From Hirsutella rhossiliensis (Eukaryota; Ascomycota; Sordariomycetes; Hypocreales; Ophiocordycipitaceae), in the NCBI RefSeq assembly GCF_020360975.1, contig NW_025408669.1:496001-560000 (forward strand): DNA of 64,000 bases. Reading direction: 5' to 3'. The notes under the pieces were generated by a model. The model made no database searches. It had not been told where the DNA came from and saw only the letters and a list, made by a program, of their open reading frames with translations. Shown here piece by piece: positions 46,845 through 59,300 of the stretch. The position numbers were made by a program, and so were the translations under genes. Positions within the stretch are counted from its first letter, which is position 1. Every line of letters starts with the position of its first letter.

Positions 46845-47195
46845 GTTAGTATAGAGAAAGTATAAGGGCTTTTACCCTATATTAGCCTAGACTAAGGTCT
46901 AGGCTAAGTCTATATATAAGCGGCTTCTATGCTTATATAGGCTAGGCCTATACTTCTCTTCCTTTTCCCCCTTATAGATTATTAACCTTCTTTTAATAGA
47001 CCGTACCTAAGCCTATACCTTTAACTACTCCGTAATAGTATAATCTACCTTTTATTTTACCCTCTTTATATCCCTATATATAAAATAGCTATTTTTAGCT
47101 ACCTTTAAAGCTAACGTTTAATTACTTAGTCTAGTTAAACCGCTTACGCTAGTATATATATACGTAAAATATCTATACTCTTATAGTTATAAAAT
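46845..47195 (-). repeat. Island-flanking repeat M, right copy (inverted)
   Basis: This is the reverse-complement match of 27,585-27,935 over about 350 bp, more strongly RIP-mutated (several CpG and CpA lost). Together with the left copy it brackets 18.9 kb containing all the genes. Confidence 0.75.
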
Positions 47196-48003
47196 TAAAG
47201 CGAATATAATACTTAGTTCGCCCGGGTAATTAAGAGCTCTTATAATAGTAGGGCTCCGCACGACTAAGAGCGGTACTACTAGACCTTAGTAAGTTTAATA
47301 GCTCTTTTATAGAGCTTAAGCTAAAGCTGCTTTATATAAAAGTAAAGCTTTATACTAATAGCGCTATAATAAGGGATATCTATACTTAATTCGACTATTT
47401 TTATATAAGCCTATCCTTATACTTATAAAGGTATCTTTTACTATTTACGCGTATTAGTATAAACGGACTAGCTAACCCCCTCTTAAAGCTTTATATTAAT
47501 TATAGCGTACTTAATATAGCTAAGTCGGTAGGCTAAGAGCTTATAACGCTTTATTAAAAGCTAAGTAAAGCTATTCTAGATTACCTTATATAGTTTAAAG
47601 AGGTACTTTATTAAGTAAATATATAGAGCTAGCCTAAAGTAATAGAGTATAGTTGCTTTATTATAAGGTTAAATATAAATTAGCGTACCTATTTAAGTAA
47701 AAGATCTATATTACTAGATATATATACCGATCTCGTTTACCTTTTTCGTAAGCTTAGTAGTAATAAGTTTCTTTTTTCGTTTTCTTTTATAGTATAAGAA
47801 GAGGATAACGCTAGTAATACTATAGATATCTCTATCTCTACCTTAAGGACTAAGAATAGGAAGAGGTAGCGATAAAAAGGTCGCTATATAAGCTATAGTA
47901 GTAAATCCTATTAGTTTTTAAAGTGCCCGCGCTAAGAAGCGCGGGTAAATATACTCTAAGTAATAACGGGGCGTACGCGCTAAGACGGAAAGGAGGTTAT
48001 GCC
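47196..48003 (+). other. Coding-like relic, unknown element
   Basis: One plus-strand frame (about 47,300-47,650) gives a plausible protein interrupted mostly by TAG and TAA codons where Gln would fit. This points to a RIP-killed element gene, possibly gag. No motif is recognised. A GC-rich inverted motif (cccgcgctaagaagcgcggg) lies near 47,930. Confidence 0.4.
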
Positions 48004-49459
48004 GGAAGAGGGTCCTTTATAGTAGACCTATTCCTCCTAGTAGGGAAAGCTAACTTCTTAAGTAGTTCCTTCCTATAAATAGGTTAGAATTCGAGAATAA
48101 ATTAACCGAATTTTTCCTCGATAAGCCTAATAGTCTAATTCTTCTAGACTAGCCTTATAGGCTTAGACGTTATATCTTAGAAGATTCCTTCCTCTTAAAG
48201 AAAGCGGAATAAAATTAGGCTCGTTAAAAATCGAGGGTAAAAAGCTACCCTTTTTCGTCGAAGAATTTATATAGACCTATTAGATAGTTTTATCGTAAAA
48301 TTCACCCTTCTATATCCCTCTATCTATACGGTTAATTCCCTAGCAATAAGATATTCCCTCTATGCCTTCTTAAAGGACCGGAATCGTAAGAGTATATTAT
48401 AGATATCGAGGGAAGTACTAAAGTTAAGAATAGCTAATTTTTATAGGGGATAGTCGGAGGGTCCTAACGGGTGGTCTTACTAATTCGTAGGGAAGACGAA
48501 TACTAGATTTACTATACTAACGATTTTTCCTTAAATTTACAGCTCGAATAAGGGCAGTAGCGTTAGTTACTATTTCTTAGTAACCTAAAACTCGTCTATC
48601 TACTTCTATAACGAGGGGTCCTCCTTAAGAGACTATTATACTATTTCTTATAGCCTCTTTAAAGGGTTAATTCCTTTAAGTCGGTTTTCCTTAAAGACCT
48701 ACTAGCAGTCTTCTAGCCGATAGGGCTTTTTATATACTTAGTAGGTAGGTCGATTCCTCCTTATATATTATTTCTTCGAGGAATCCTTATCCCGGTCCGG
48801 AAGGTCTGCTTAAAAACCCCCCCTTTTTACCCCTTATTACTAATTTTAACGAAGAGGTTCGATTTCGACTAGTTCCTTAATTTTTCGACTAACGGACTAA
48901 AAGGTCTATTAAGGGACTAGTTAGGCCGGTCTAACTAACGGGACCGGGGCCGGACTCGGAATAAGATACGTAGCCGGGGCCGGGGCAGTAGCTATAGTTA
49001 ACGACGGCGTTAAGACTCTCGAGGGAGGAGGAGCCGAAGGAGCAATAGCCGCAGCAGCAGCAGTAGCGGGGGCCGTAGCAATAGGGGCTATAGCAGCTAT
49101 AGGTCGAGCTGTCTAGGTCGAGTGCTAGCTACGAAGGAATAAGACTGCTTGCTATTATACTCTAGTAGCCTCTTCGTTTAGTTCTTAGCTAGCTTCTTAA
49201 AAGATAGTCGAGTAACCGTTATTAATAGGCTTTATTAGTAGAGATATATCCTATAGCTATTAGCCGGAAAGAGCTTTTATAAGGAAGTATTAGTTAGCTT
49301 CCTTAAGGATTTCTTCCTACTTAGCTAGCTACGAAGAGGCTAGTAGGTTCCTAGTAGAAAAGGCTCTTAGGTAAGCTATATAGGTCTTCTTAATACGGTT
49401 AGTTATATAGCCCCTTAAAGGAGCTATCGAGGTCTCGAGCTTTAAAAGCTACTGCCTAG

Positions 49460-49889
49460 TTTAACGGGGGCATCTATACCCTAAGGAACACATAGCCCGC
49501 GCAGCAGAGTCTTTAGCAGGGTCCTTGGCAGGGTCCTTAGCAGGGTCCTTGGTAGGATCCTTGGCAGAGTCTCTAGCTAGCCCTCTTCTTAATTAGATGA
49601 TCCCTTGGCCCCTGTTCGTCTAGGGAAGAAGGAGGGAAAATTCGGTCTATAAAAGAGGTCTCTTTTCCTCCTTAGCTAGCAGACAGCATCTTCTTCTATC
49701 AGCATTATCTTCTTCTATATCCTCTTTTACTAATATACCTTTTTGGCCCTCTTTGCCTTTACCTTGCCCTGCCTAGCGCTTTCTCGTTTCCTTCGTCCCC
49801 CTTAGACCCCCTCGTCCTTCGGTATCTAGCTGCTGCTATTGCCGTTGGCGTGGGTGTGTCTTTAGGTGTGTGCCGCAGCTACCGTTAAA
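49460..49889. mobile_element. 430-bp insertion G with inverted ends, inside copia copy C
   Basis: The ends are TTTAACGG and CCGTTAAA, and CTAG is present on both sides (49,456-49,459 and 49,890-49,893). The uninterrupted sequence in copy B has a single CTAG, so CTAG is the target duplication or part of longer inverted ends. Inside are six 12-bp tandem units at 49,506-49,577 (agggtccttggc type) and a TATA box (TATAAAAG, 49,648-49,655). It is hardly RIP-mutated. It has no coding frame. The TATA box suggests a solo LTR; the inverted ends could equally mean a MITE. Confidence 0.75.
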
Positions 49890-50410
49890 CTAGGAGTCTC
49901 TTCCTCTTAAAGAGAGATTAGCTTTACGGTACTAATAGATTCCGTTATCGCTATACGTATAGTAGTTAGTAGCTTCGTCTTATAGAGGTACTCCTTTTAG
50001 TGACTCTCGTAGTCGCCTAAGGTAGTAGAAAAAGCTCTCTATTATATAGAGGTAAGCTTAGAGAAAAGGGAAGCTCCCTTTATAAATTCTATTACCTTAG
50101 GATAAAAAGGGGGCTTAAGAGGGTCCTACTTATTAGAGAAGACTAAACTATAGATAGTCCTATCTATACGAGCCCGTAGCTCCTTTACCTACTTATCCTA
50201 ATCTTAGGGCTATATTAGAATCGTCCTATAGACCGTAGGGGCGGTAAAGGAGTCGTTTTTTAATATCGTTGCGAGAGAGAGGGTAGAAAAGTCGGTTAAA
50301 AATCAGCTTTTCTAGTAAGAGGGGTAAAAGGGAGCTACGAGGGATATAAGAAATATGCCTTTTATAGTAGCTAGAAGGTATAGGAATTCTATTCCTCCCG
50401 GGCTTATAAC

Positions 50411-50895
50411 TCTCGCGAAGAGAGATATAAGAAGTATATAAAAATATATAAAGGTAAAATTAAAAGTAAGGGGTTAGATAGGTAGGGCAGAGAGATTTAA
50501 TTCTTATAGAAGTAGTAATAAAGGTAAGGGAGTAATTATTATATTGCCTTAATTATCCTTCTTTCCTCTATCTAACGCCCCCTTTTATACCTATCTAGCC
50601 TTTTAATTAATAAAGAAGATCCTACTTAAAGAAGCTACTAATATCCTTTCGACTACTAAGCTTTTTACTAGTTTTTCCCCTCCTTTTTAGCCGCTGCCGG
50701 TATATCCGTCTTATCTCTCGCTACCTCTATAAGAAGCTATCGCTACTTCTACTTCCCCTTATACCCCTACCCTCCTTTCTATACCTCTTTTTAGCTACTT
50801 CTTCTTTCTTTTATACTAGGTGTTTTTAGCTTCCTTAGTCCCTTATACTAAGGGATATCTCTAAGAACTACGAAATTAGGCTACGCTTCGCGATA
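50411..50895 (-). repeat. Copy C 5' LTR
   Basis: This 485-bp LTR of the A/B family has the inner edge TCTCGCGAAG and outer edge CTTCGCGATA intact (window plus strand). Confidence 0.87.
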
Positions 50896-50900
50896 ATTAG

Positions 50901-51074
50901 TACCGTAAAGCTAATCTATCTTTAAGAGGAAGAGACTCCTAGGTAGTAGCTTTTAAAGCTCGAGACCTTAATAGCTCCCTTAAGGGGCTATAGAACTAAC
51001 TATATTAGGAAGACCTATATAGCTTACCTAGGAGCCTTTTCTACTAGGAACTTACTAGCTTCTTCGTAGCTCTA
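50901..51074 (+). mobile_element. Inverted gag fragment of the copia family
   Basis: This 170-bp piece matches 63,650-63,810 on the plus strand and lies head-on between minus-strand copies C and D. It is a scrap left by rearrangement or by a truncated insertion. Confidence 0.7.
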
Positions 51075-54000
51075 GTAAGGCCCTCTTCTTTATAAAGAGC
51101 TTAAAGGGGGATTTCTAGTCTATTCCTTAGGTAGTCCCTCTAAGGGTCCGGTTCTATAAGTAATAGGCGGTCTTAATAACTTCCCTCTAAAGGCCGTATA
51201 GAAGCTTTATAATAAGTCTTATTATACGGGCCCTTTCTATTATAGCACCCCCTAATCTTTCTGCCCCTCTATTCTAGGCCTAGGTATTCGGTGCTAATAG
51301 GAGGGGTAAAATGCCCCTTTTTTAAAGCTATTTTAAGATATCCTTCGTAAATAGCTCTCCGTTAGACCGTATCTTCTTTACCTTATAGCTAAAGTAGGAT
51401 TTTATCTAGTTAACGAAGTCTTAGAGGGTAGACTAGTTATACTTACTTAAGTAGGTCTATAAGAAATAAGGGAAAACCATCCCTAAAAAGGCATCTATAA
51501 AGGTTATTACCTTAATAAAGCTTTCTTAATCCCTAGAGACGTTAGTTTAGTCGACCTAAATTTCCTTATATAGCTAGTGCGGCCGTAAAGGGGTTCGTCT
51601 AGAAATTTATCTCTTAGTCTTTCCTTAGCTATAGTATTTATATTTAGCGGTCTTTAGGCCCCTTATTCGTACGCCTTATTATAGACCTAGCTTATATAAA
51701 GCTAGGGGGCCTAGGTAACTAAGTCGTATATACTAAAGAAGTCTATCTCCTTAGGCTATTAAAAGAGGGTCCTTTATAGTAGACCTATTCCTCTTAGTAA
51801 GGAAAGCTAACTTCTTAAGTATTTCCTTCTTATAAATAAGTCGGAATTTAAGAATAAATTAACCGAATTTTTCCTTGATAAGCCTAATAGTCTAATTCTT
51901 TTAGACTAGCCTCGTAGGCTCTAACGTTATATCCTAGAAGATTCCTTCCTTTTAAAGAAAGCGGAAGGAAATTAAGCTCGTTAAAAATTAAAGGTAAAAA
52001 GCTACCCTTTTTTATCGAAGAATTTATATAGACCTATTAGGTAATTTTATTGTAAAAATCACCCTTTTATATCTCTCTATCTATACGGTTAATTCCTTAG
52101 TAATAAGGTATTCCCTTTATACCTTCTTAAAGGACTAGAATTAAGAGAGTATATTATAAATATTAAGAGAAGTACTAGAGTTAAGGATAGCTGATTTTCG
52201 TAGGGGATAATCGGAGGGCTCTAATAGTTAGTTTTAGCCTTATTAATCTATAAGGAAGATAAAGACTAGATTTACTATACTAACGATTTTTCCTTAAATT
52301 TACGGCTCGAATAAGGGCAGCGGCGTTAGTTACTATTTCTTAGTAACCCGAATCTCGTCTATCTTCTTTTATAATAAAGGGTCCTTCTTAAGAGACTATT
52401 ATATTATTTCTTATAGCTTCTTTAAAGGGTTAAATCCTTTAGGTCGGTTTTCCTCGAAGACCTACTAGTATTATAATAATCGATAGCCTAGTAATTTATA
52501 GGCTAGGTAGCTGTTTTATTTAGTCTTTTATTTCTTCGAGGAATCCTTGTCTTAATCTAAAAGGTCTACTTAAAAACCTCCCCTCTTTACTCCTTATTAC
52601 TAATATTAACGAGGTTCGATTTCGACTAGTTCCTTAAATTTTCGACTAACGGACTAAAAGGTCTATTAGGGGACTAGTTAGGCTAGACGGACTAACGGGA
52701 CCGGGCCTAGAGTAGAAGGCGGAGCTAGGGCCGGGACTAAGGCAGCCGTTAAAGACGGTGTTAAGGCTCTCGAGGGAGGAGGAGCTAGAGGGGCAATAGC
52801 TATAGCAGCAGTAGTAGGAACCGTAGTAATAGGGGCTATAGCAGCTATAGGGGCAGTAGGTCGAGCCGTCTAGGTCGAGTACTAGCTACAAAGGAATAAG
52901 ACTACTTACTATTATACTCTAGTAGCCTCTTTATTTAGTTCCTAGCTAGCTTCTTAAAAGATAGTTAAGTAACCGTTACTAATAGGTTTTATTAGTAGAG
53001 ATATATCCTATAGCTACTAGCCGGAAAGAGCTTTTATAAGGAAGTATTAATTAGCTTCCTTAAGGATTTCTTCCTACTTAGCTAGGTACGAAGAAGCTAG
53101 TAGGTTCCTAGTAGAAAAGGCTCTTAAGTAGGCCGTATAGGTCTTTATAATATAGTTAGTTATATAGGCCCTTAAGGGAGCTATTAAGGTCTCGAGCTTT
53201 AAAAGCTACTACCTAAGAGTCTCTTCCTCTTAAAAAGAGATTAGCTTTATAGTATTAACGGATTCCGTTATCGCTATATATATAGTAGTTAGTAGCTTTA
53301 TCTTATAGAGGTACTCCTTATAGTAACTTTTATAGTTACCTAAGGTAGTAGAAAAAGCTCTCTATTATATAAAGGTTAGCTCGGAGAAGAGGGAAGCTCC
53401 CTTAATAAATTCCGTTGCCCTTAGATAAAGAGGGGGCTTAAGAAGGTCCTACTTATTAAAGAAGACTAAATTATATATAGTTCTATTTATAGGAGCCTAT
53501 AGCTCTTTTACTTACTTATCTTAATCTTAAGGCTTTATAAGAATCGTCCTATAGACTATAAGGGCGGTAGAGGAGTCGTTTTTTAATATTATTATAGAGA
53601 GAGGGGATAGAAAAGTTAGTTAAAAATCGTCTTTTTTAGTAAGAAGGGTAAAAGGAAGCTATAATAGATATAAGAAAGGTGCCTTTTATAGTAGCTAGAA
53701 GGTATAGGAATACTATTCCTCCTAGGCTTATAACTCTTATAAAGAGAGATATAAGAAGTATATATAAAATATATAAAGGTAAAATTAAAAGTAAGGGGTC
53801 GGATAGGTAAGGTAGAGATATTTAAATCTTATAGGGGCAGTAATTATAGTAAGGGATTAATTATTATATTACCTTAATTCTCTTTCTTTCCTCTATCTAA
53901 CGCCCCTCTTTATACCTATCTAGTATCTTAATTAATAAAGAAGATCCTACTTAAAGAAGCTACTAATATCCTTTTAACTACTAAGCTTTTTACTAGTTTT

Positions 54001-54211
54001 TCCCCTCTTTTCTAGCCGTTACTAGTATATCTATCTTATCTTTCGCTACCTTTATAAGAAGCTATCGCTACTTTTACTTCCCTTCTTACCCCTACCCTCC
54101 TCTTTATAGCTCCTTTTAGCTCCTTCCTTAAAACCTATTTTTTAGCTTCCTAGGTCCCTTATACTAAGGGATATCTCTAAGAACTACGAAATCTAGCTAC
54201 GCTTCGCGATA
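51075..54211 (-). mobile_element. Copia copy D (3'-truncated)
   Basis: This matches copy B from about 18.36 kb through integrase and gag to the 5' LTR at 53,735-54,211, and is heavily RIP-mutated. The 3' half is missing, cut at the inverted gag fragment. Confidence 0.85.
53735..54211 (-). repeat. Copy D 5' LTR
   Basis: This 477-bp LTR of the same family ends outward with GCTTCGCGATA. Confidence 0.87.
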
Positions 54212-54216
54212 ATAAT

Positions 54217-57200
54217 AGGGATTAATACTTATAAGGGGAAAAGATAAAGAGTCGAAGAGGATATAGAGGAAATTAAGATAATAAGAATAGTAAAAACTAG
54301 CCTAAAGATTATCCTTATATACTATAGATATAGAGTAGATCTAAATAAGAAGTTTAATAGACTTATAGATAAAATCGTTAGAGAAATAATATATAAAAGA
54401 ATCCTAATTACTTTAAATTACTTAATTAACTTTATTCCTTAACTAAGCGAGAGACTTAGTATAAGATATATAAATATAGCCTAAGGTATAGAAAATACTA
54501 AATTCTAGACTTTAGAGAAAGTAAAGAGTAATATAAGACCTTATAGAGCTATAATAACGGTTATAAAAGTAGCTAAAAATAATATAGAGAGTAGTTTACC
54601 CCTCCTTAAATATCTATAAGGGTACCTTACGGTAGCTTTAGTATAAGTTAAAGAATAGAATAAAGAATACTAGGTCGAACCGATTAAGCTTACTTACCCT
54701 ACTTATAAAGAATCGGATTATAAGTGCCTTAAAGTCTAATAAGTATTAAAGGAAGTTAGGTTTATAATTAATATAATTAGTATAATATAACTAGCTTAAG
54801 GACTATTTAATTAATAAACTCTAAGGTAATAAAACTAAGGAAAGATAAATTTATTATATAAGAAGTAATACTCTTAATAAGATACTAGGAAATAACTCTA
54901 GAAAACCTTATAGTAATTCCTATAATATATATAAATATAGTCCTTATACCCTTCCGCTTATTTAAGTATATATAAGACCTACCCTATATTTAAGTACGGC
55001 TTAGTAGCTAGAAAGCTAAAGTTCTAAGCGTTTTAATTAATACTAAGTTTAAAAGAAACCTTATTACTAAAAGATATATAAATATATATAGGCTTAAAAT
55101 CCTATTAATAAGAGTATTAATAACGGCGTATACTATATCCCTTATAGATATAGTTAAGGAGGTAGAAACTAATCTCTATCTAGGTATAGCTTAGATACTA
55201 ATCTATCCTTATATTACGCTAGATAGAGTCTTAGTCCCTTTTATCTTAAGCATACTATTTATTAGAGCCTTATATATATTATTTAATTATTTCCTAAGGA
55301 ACGGCGATATATAGGTTAAATACTAGATCGGTACTATCTAGGTAGTTACGCTAGCGGTAGGAGCTATTAAATAGGAGCTTTTAGATAAGGTTAATATAGT
55401 AAAATCCTTTTAGACTATAACCTTACTAGTTAATAAAGATATATATAAAAGACTAAAGCTCGAGGAGACTATATAAGAAATAGCTACCTAGCTCCTAAGA
55501 AATCTTTTTAAGCTTTAGTAATAAAAGTTAAAGAAGATAACCTAGGAGCTACCTAATAATTATAGAGAGAACCCCTTATATATACCTTAATAGCTATAAT
55601 TCTCTTACTAAAAAGTAAGATCCTTAGTTATAAAGGGGGCGCTAACTAAGTCCTTAACCTAGCTTATATTAGCGTAAATAAGCTCTTAATAGTATTAGTA
55701 TAATAGTAATTAATTATAGATAAAGGAGATAAGGCGATTCTAACTATTAGATCTAAAATAATAAAAGAGATTATTAAAGTTATAGTTATAAAGGCTATAA
55801 GAGAATTTAAGAAAATATTATTAGAGCTAGAAAGAAGTTTAGAAAGATTTAAAAGGTTAAAGTTAAGATAAGGAGGAAACGACCTATTATATTATATAAT
55901 CTAAGAGTTAATACTCTCTTTAAAAGAAAAATAAATAAGATTAACCTTATTAACGATACTTTATTAAATAGCTCGACGCTAAAAGGGGACCTTAACTAAA
56001 AGAAGACTAAATAAAACACCGTTAAAGATAAGATATAGCCTAGACCCTACTTAGAATACTTAATAAGAAAATTCTTAAGTATATAGAAAGGAAAGTAGCT
56101 AATAAAAGAGAGACTTAAAGTAATTTACGAATAATTTAAGGGCTTTCTTATAAAGGTAGAAATCTAGATCTTTAATAGTATTCTATTTAATAAGAAAGTA
56201 GCGTTATCCTAAGACTTTATAAAAAAAGGTAAAGTCGACCTAGCTATAGCCCTACTATAGGTTATTCGGATAATAAAATATAAGGCGTAGTAAGTAGCCT
56301 TAATCTTAATCTTAAAAGCGATAGAGTAGAAAGTTATCGATATCCTTAAAATTAAACTAAAAATAGGAGTCCTTAAAGAAGGGCACCTACCCTATAAGAA
56401 CCCCTTTTTCCTAGTAGTAAAGAAAGATAAAGGACTACGCTTAATTAATTCCGTTATATATATAAATACCGTTATAATAAGAGATATAAACCTACTATTA
56501 AATATAAATAAGTTTAGCGACTACTTCTCGATATATAAGATCCTTTCCTTCTTAGACCTTTTTTTAAGCTATAATTAGATCCCTCTTAATATTAAAAGCT
56601 ATAACTTAACGATATTCGCGATACCTATTAGCCTTTTATATATATATATACTCCCTTAAACGGCTATAAACTTAGTCGGTTAATTTATAAGGATAATATA
56701 AAGAATCCTATAAGACTTTATATTAAATATCTATAAGAATTTCCTTAATAATATAGGTATTAAGGGGCTTAATATAACGTATAATAATAAAGAGGTAGCG
56801 TTAATAGTAAGGAGATTTATCTTTAAATACCTTATTAACCTTAATAAAGTCTTAGTTAACGTCGAACTCTTTAGTTATACGATTATAAGAGCTAAATTAA
56901 AATTCTACTAGTAATTAATTAAAGTTATTAGTTATATCTATAAAATAAATAAAAAGTACCTTATAAAAGCAAAAGTTATTAAAATTAAGGAATAAATAAG
57001 ATACCTTAATATAATATATATTAAAGCTTTCCTTAGTATTATAAGATACTATCGAATCTAAATTAAATAATTCGCTATCTTAGTAAAACCCTTTATAGAC
57101 CTATTAAAGAAAGAAGTCTATTAGGAATAAGGAGATAAATAAGTAAAAGTAATAGCTACTTTTAAGGAAGCTATTATTAATTTAGTCTTTTTAGTATCCC

Positions 57201-59300
57201 TCGACGTTAGCCTAGGAAGAGGAGATATTATTTTAATATATAATACTAGTCTACTTAGCTAGGGGGCAGTCTTAATATAAATCGTTAATAGAAAGAGGCG
57301 CCCTATAAGCTTCGAAAGTAAAACATAGTTACTAGTAAAAACTAAATATAATATAATAAAAAGGGGGTATAGAGCTATATTAAGTGCGCTTAAAAGACTA
57401 AGAATATACTTATATAGCGTATATTTTATCCTAGAAACTAATATATAGGTCTTAGTCGATTAACTAAAAGGTGCCTTTAAAGACGTCCTTAAAGCTATAG
57501 TAACTCGCTAAATAAGCTATATTTTCCTCTTTAACTTTACTATATAATACGTTAAAGGTAAAGAAAATAGTATAGCTAAAGGACTTTTAAGAAAGCCTAA
57601 AAGACCTTTTAATATATAAAATAGGGAAATAGAAGGCGATATTAAAGAATTTATAGACTTTTACTTAAACGTAGTATAAGGGACTAAGCTATAAAGGGAC
57701 TACTTAAAGGAATCGAGGATAATTATAGACTTCCTTTAAATATTAAAACGGCTAGAGGGCCTTTCTAAATAAGACTATAGGAAGCTATATCTAAAGAGTC
57801 TAAAATTCTACGTTAAAGATTAAAAGCTTTAGTAACTCCCTAAGAAGGAAGAAAGGGGACCTATATTAGTTATAGATAACCTAAAAAAATAAAAAAAGGA
57901 ATATTATAAAGTACTACGTATAAATAGGATATAAAGGACGATAAGTTATATATATATTTATAAAGAATAGGTATTAGTAAGCTAGCCTTTAAAACGATAT
58001 TTATAGTATAATCTCTTTTTATAAAGAATACTAATACTTTATAACTAAGAGACCTTAAGAAGTTATAACCGCGACCGCGCCTAGCTACCCTATAAGTAAG
58101 ATTTACTTTAATAGCTAATATATACTATTTAATTATAGGTATTTATACCTTATAAAAGTATAAAACGACCTTACTAAATAAGTAAAAGTAACCTTAGTTA
58201 AAGAAATTACTATAAGAGCTATAACTAAATTTATACTCTTTATTATTTATAGGTATAGTATAATACTATATATTATAACTAATAAAGGGCCCGAAATAAA
58301 GAAAGACTTTAAGTATATCTTAAAGGATATAGGTATTAAAGTTATTTAAACTTTAATATATAATTTAAAGGTAAATATAGTAGTAAAATAAGGGTATTAA
58401 AGGTTAATAATAGTACTTATAAGAATAGTAAAGAAAAAAGGTAAGTAGATTAAATACCTTAACTAAGTAATCCTTATAGACTAAATAGTAGTTAAAGAGT
58501 CTTATAGAATATTAGCTTTCTACCTATTATATAGATAGGAACTAGTACTACCTTTTAAGGTAAAATACTTAACTTAGCGATTAATCGACTAAGATAAAGT
58601 AAAGATAAGAGAAGAATTATTTAAAGTATAAGTATAAGTTTTAAAAAGGAAAGAAAAAGATATAAAAGAAGCTAAGAAAAGAGTAATAAGATATTAAAAT
58701 CGATTAATAGAAAGGATAGATAAAGCTAATAAGTATATAATAAGGAACGAAAGCCTATAACCTAGAGACCTTATCTTACTATTTAATATAAGACGATTAA
58801 ATAATCTAAGGAGGTAAGCTAAGTATTAAATAAGGTAGAACGGTCCCTTTTAAGTAATATCGCGCTTAAAGTAGTTTAAGGTATATAGGATTAAGACTTT
58901 AGATAGAATCGCGCTTAATAAGATAATCTTAAGAGAGTATTTAAAGAAGTTTAAAAAGGATAAAGAAGGTTAATAGTGCTTTACTAAGGACGACTAGTTA
59001 CTTTAAGATAAGATTACTTTTAATAAGAAGAAGAAGGAAGAAATAATAAATAAAGTAGATAATTTATTACTTTTATTAAGTAGAGAAGCCTTAGATTAAA
59101 TAGTACTATAGTTATAATAACTTTTTAATAAACCTTAGAAAGATTAAAGCTAAGAAGAAGAAAAAGAGCGACTATAGATACTTAAGAAAGGCCTAAGGTA
59201 TACGATTAAGGTTTAGCTACTATAACTTAGTAAAGTAAAAAAGGATCTTTATATAAGAGCCTTAAAGACGCTAATTTAAAGAGAAAAGAAGGAGGTAAAA
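54217..59300 (+). mobile_element. Ty3/gypsy retrotransposon relic H
   Basis: A plus-strand pol can be read through the stops. The reverse transcriptase starts near 56,367 (GVLKEGHLPYKNPFFLVVKK, GLRLINSVIYINTV), and its active-site line FLNNIGIKGL at 56,741 stands where the family has FLDDIGVKGP. RNase H lies at about 57,190-57,470 (RPISFESKT, LRIYLYSVYFILETN). The integrase core is near 58,270 (ITNKGPEIKKDFKYILKDIG, where TDNGPE is expected). The RT-RNaseH-IN order is that of Ty3/gypsy. About 54.2-55.9 kb is presumably gag. Acidic catalytic residues are lost by G-to-A changes. No LTRs were located, so the limits are approximate. Confidence 0.8.

Larger units (their letters stand above)
48004..50895 (-). 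mobile_element. Copia copy C (3'-truncated), same family as A and B
   Basis: This matches copy B from about 19.09 kb (within integrase) through gag to the 5' LTR at 50,411-50,895, so the 3' half is missing. It is RIP-mutated. It contains the 430-bp insertion G at 49,460-49,889 with the interrupted gag sequence restored on either side. Confidence 0.85.

Noticed and set aside
27585..47195. Reading the island as a Starship-type giant mobile element
   Set aside because: No tyrosine-recombinase captain or matching terminal target duplication is visible, and the inverted repeats lie within RIP-mutated repeat sequence.
49506..49577. Six short tandem units resembling a repeat array
   Set aside because: The 12-bp units are contiguous, without spacers, in a fungal genome; this is a simple tandem repeat, not CRISPR.
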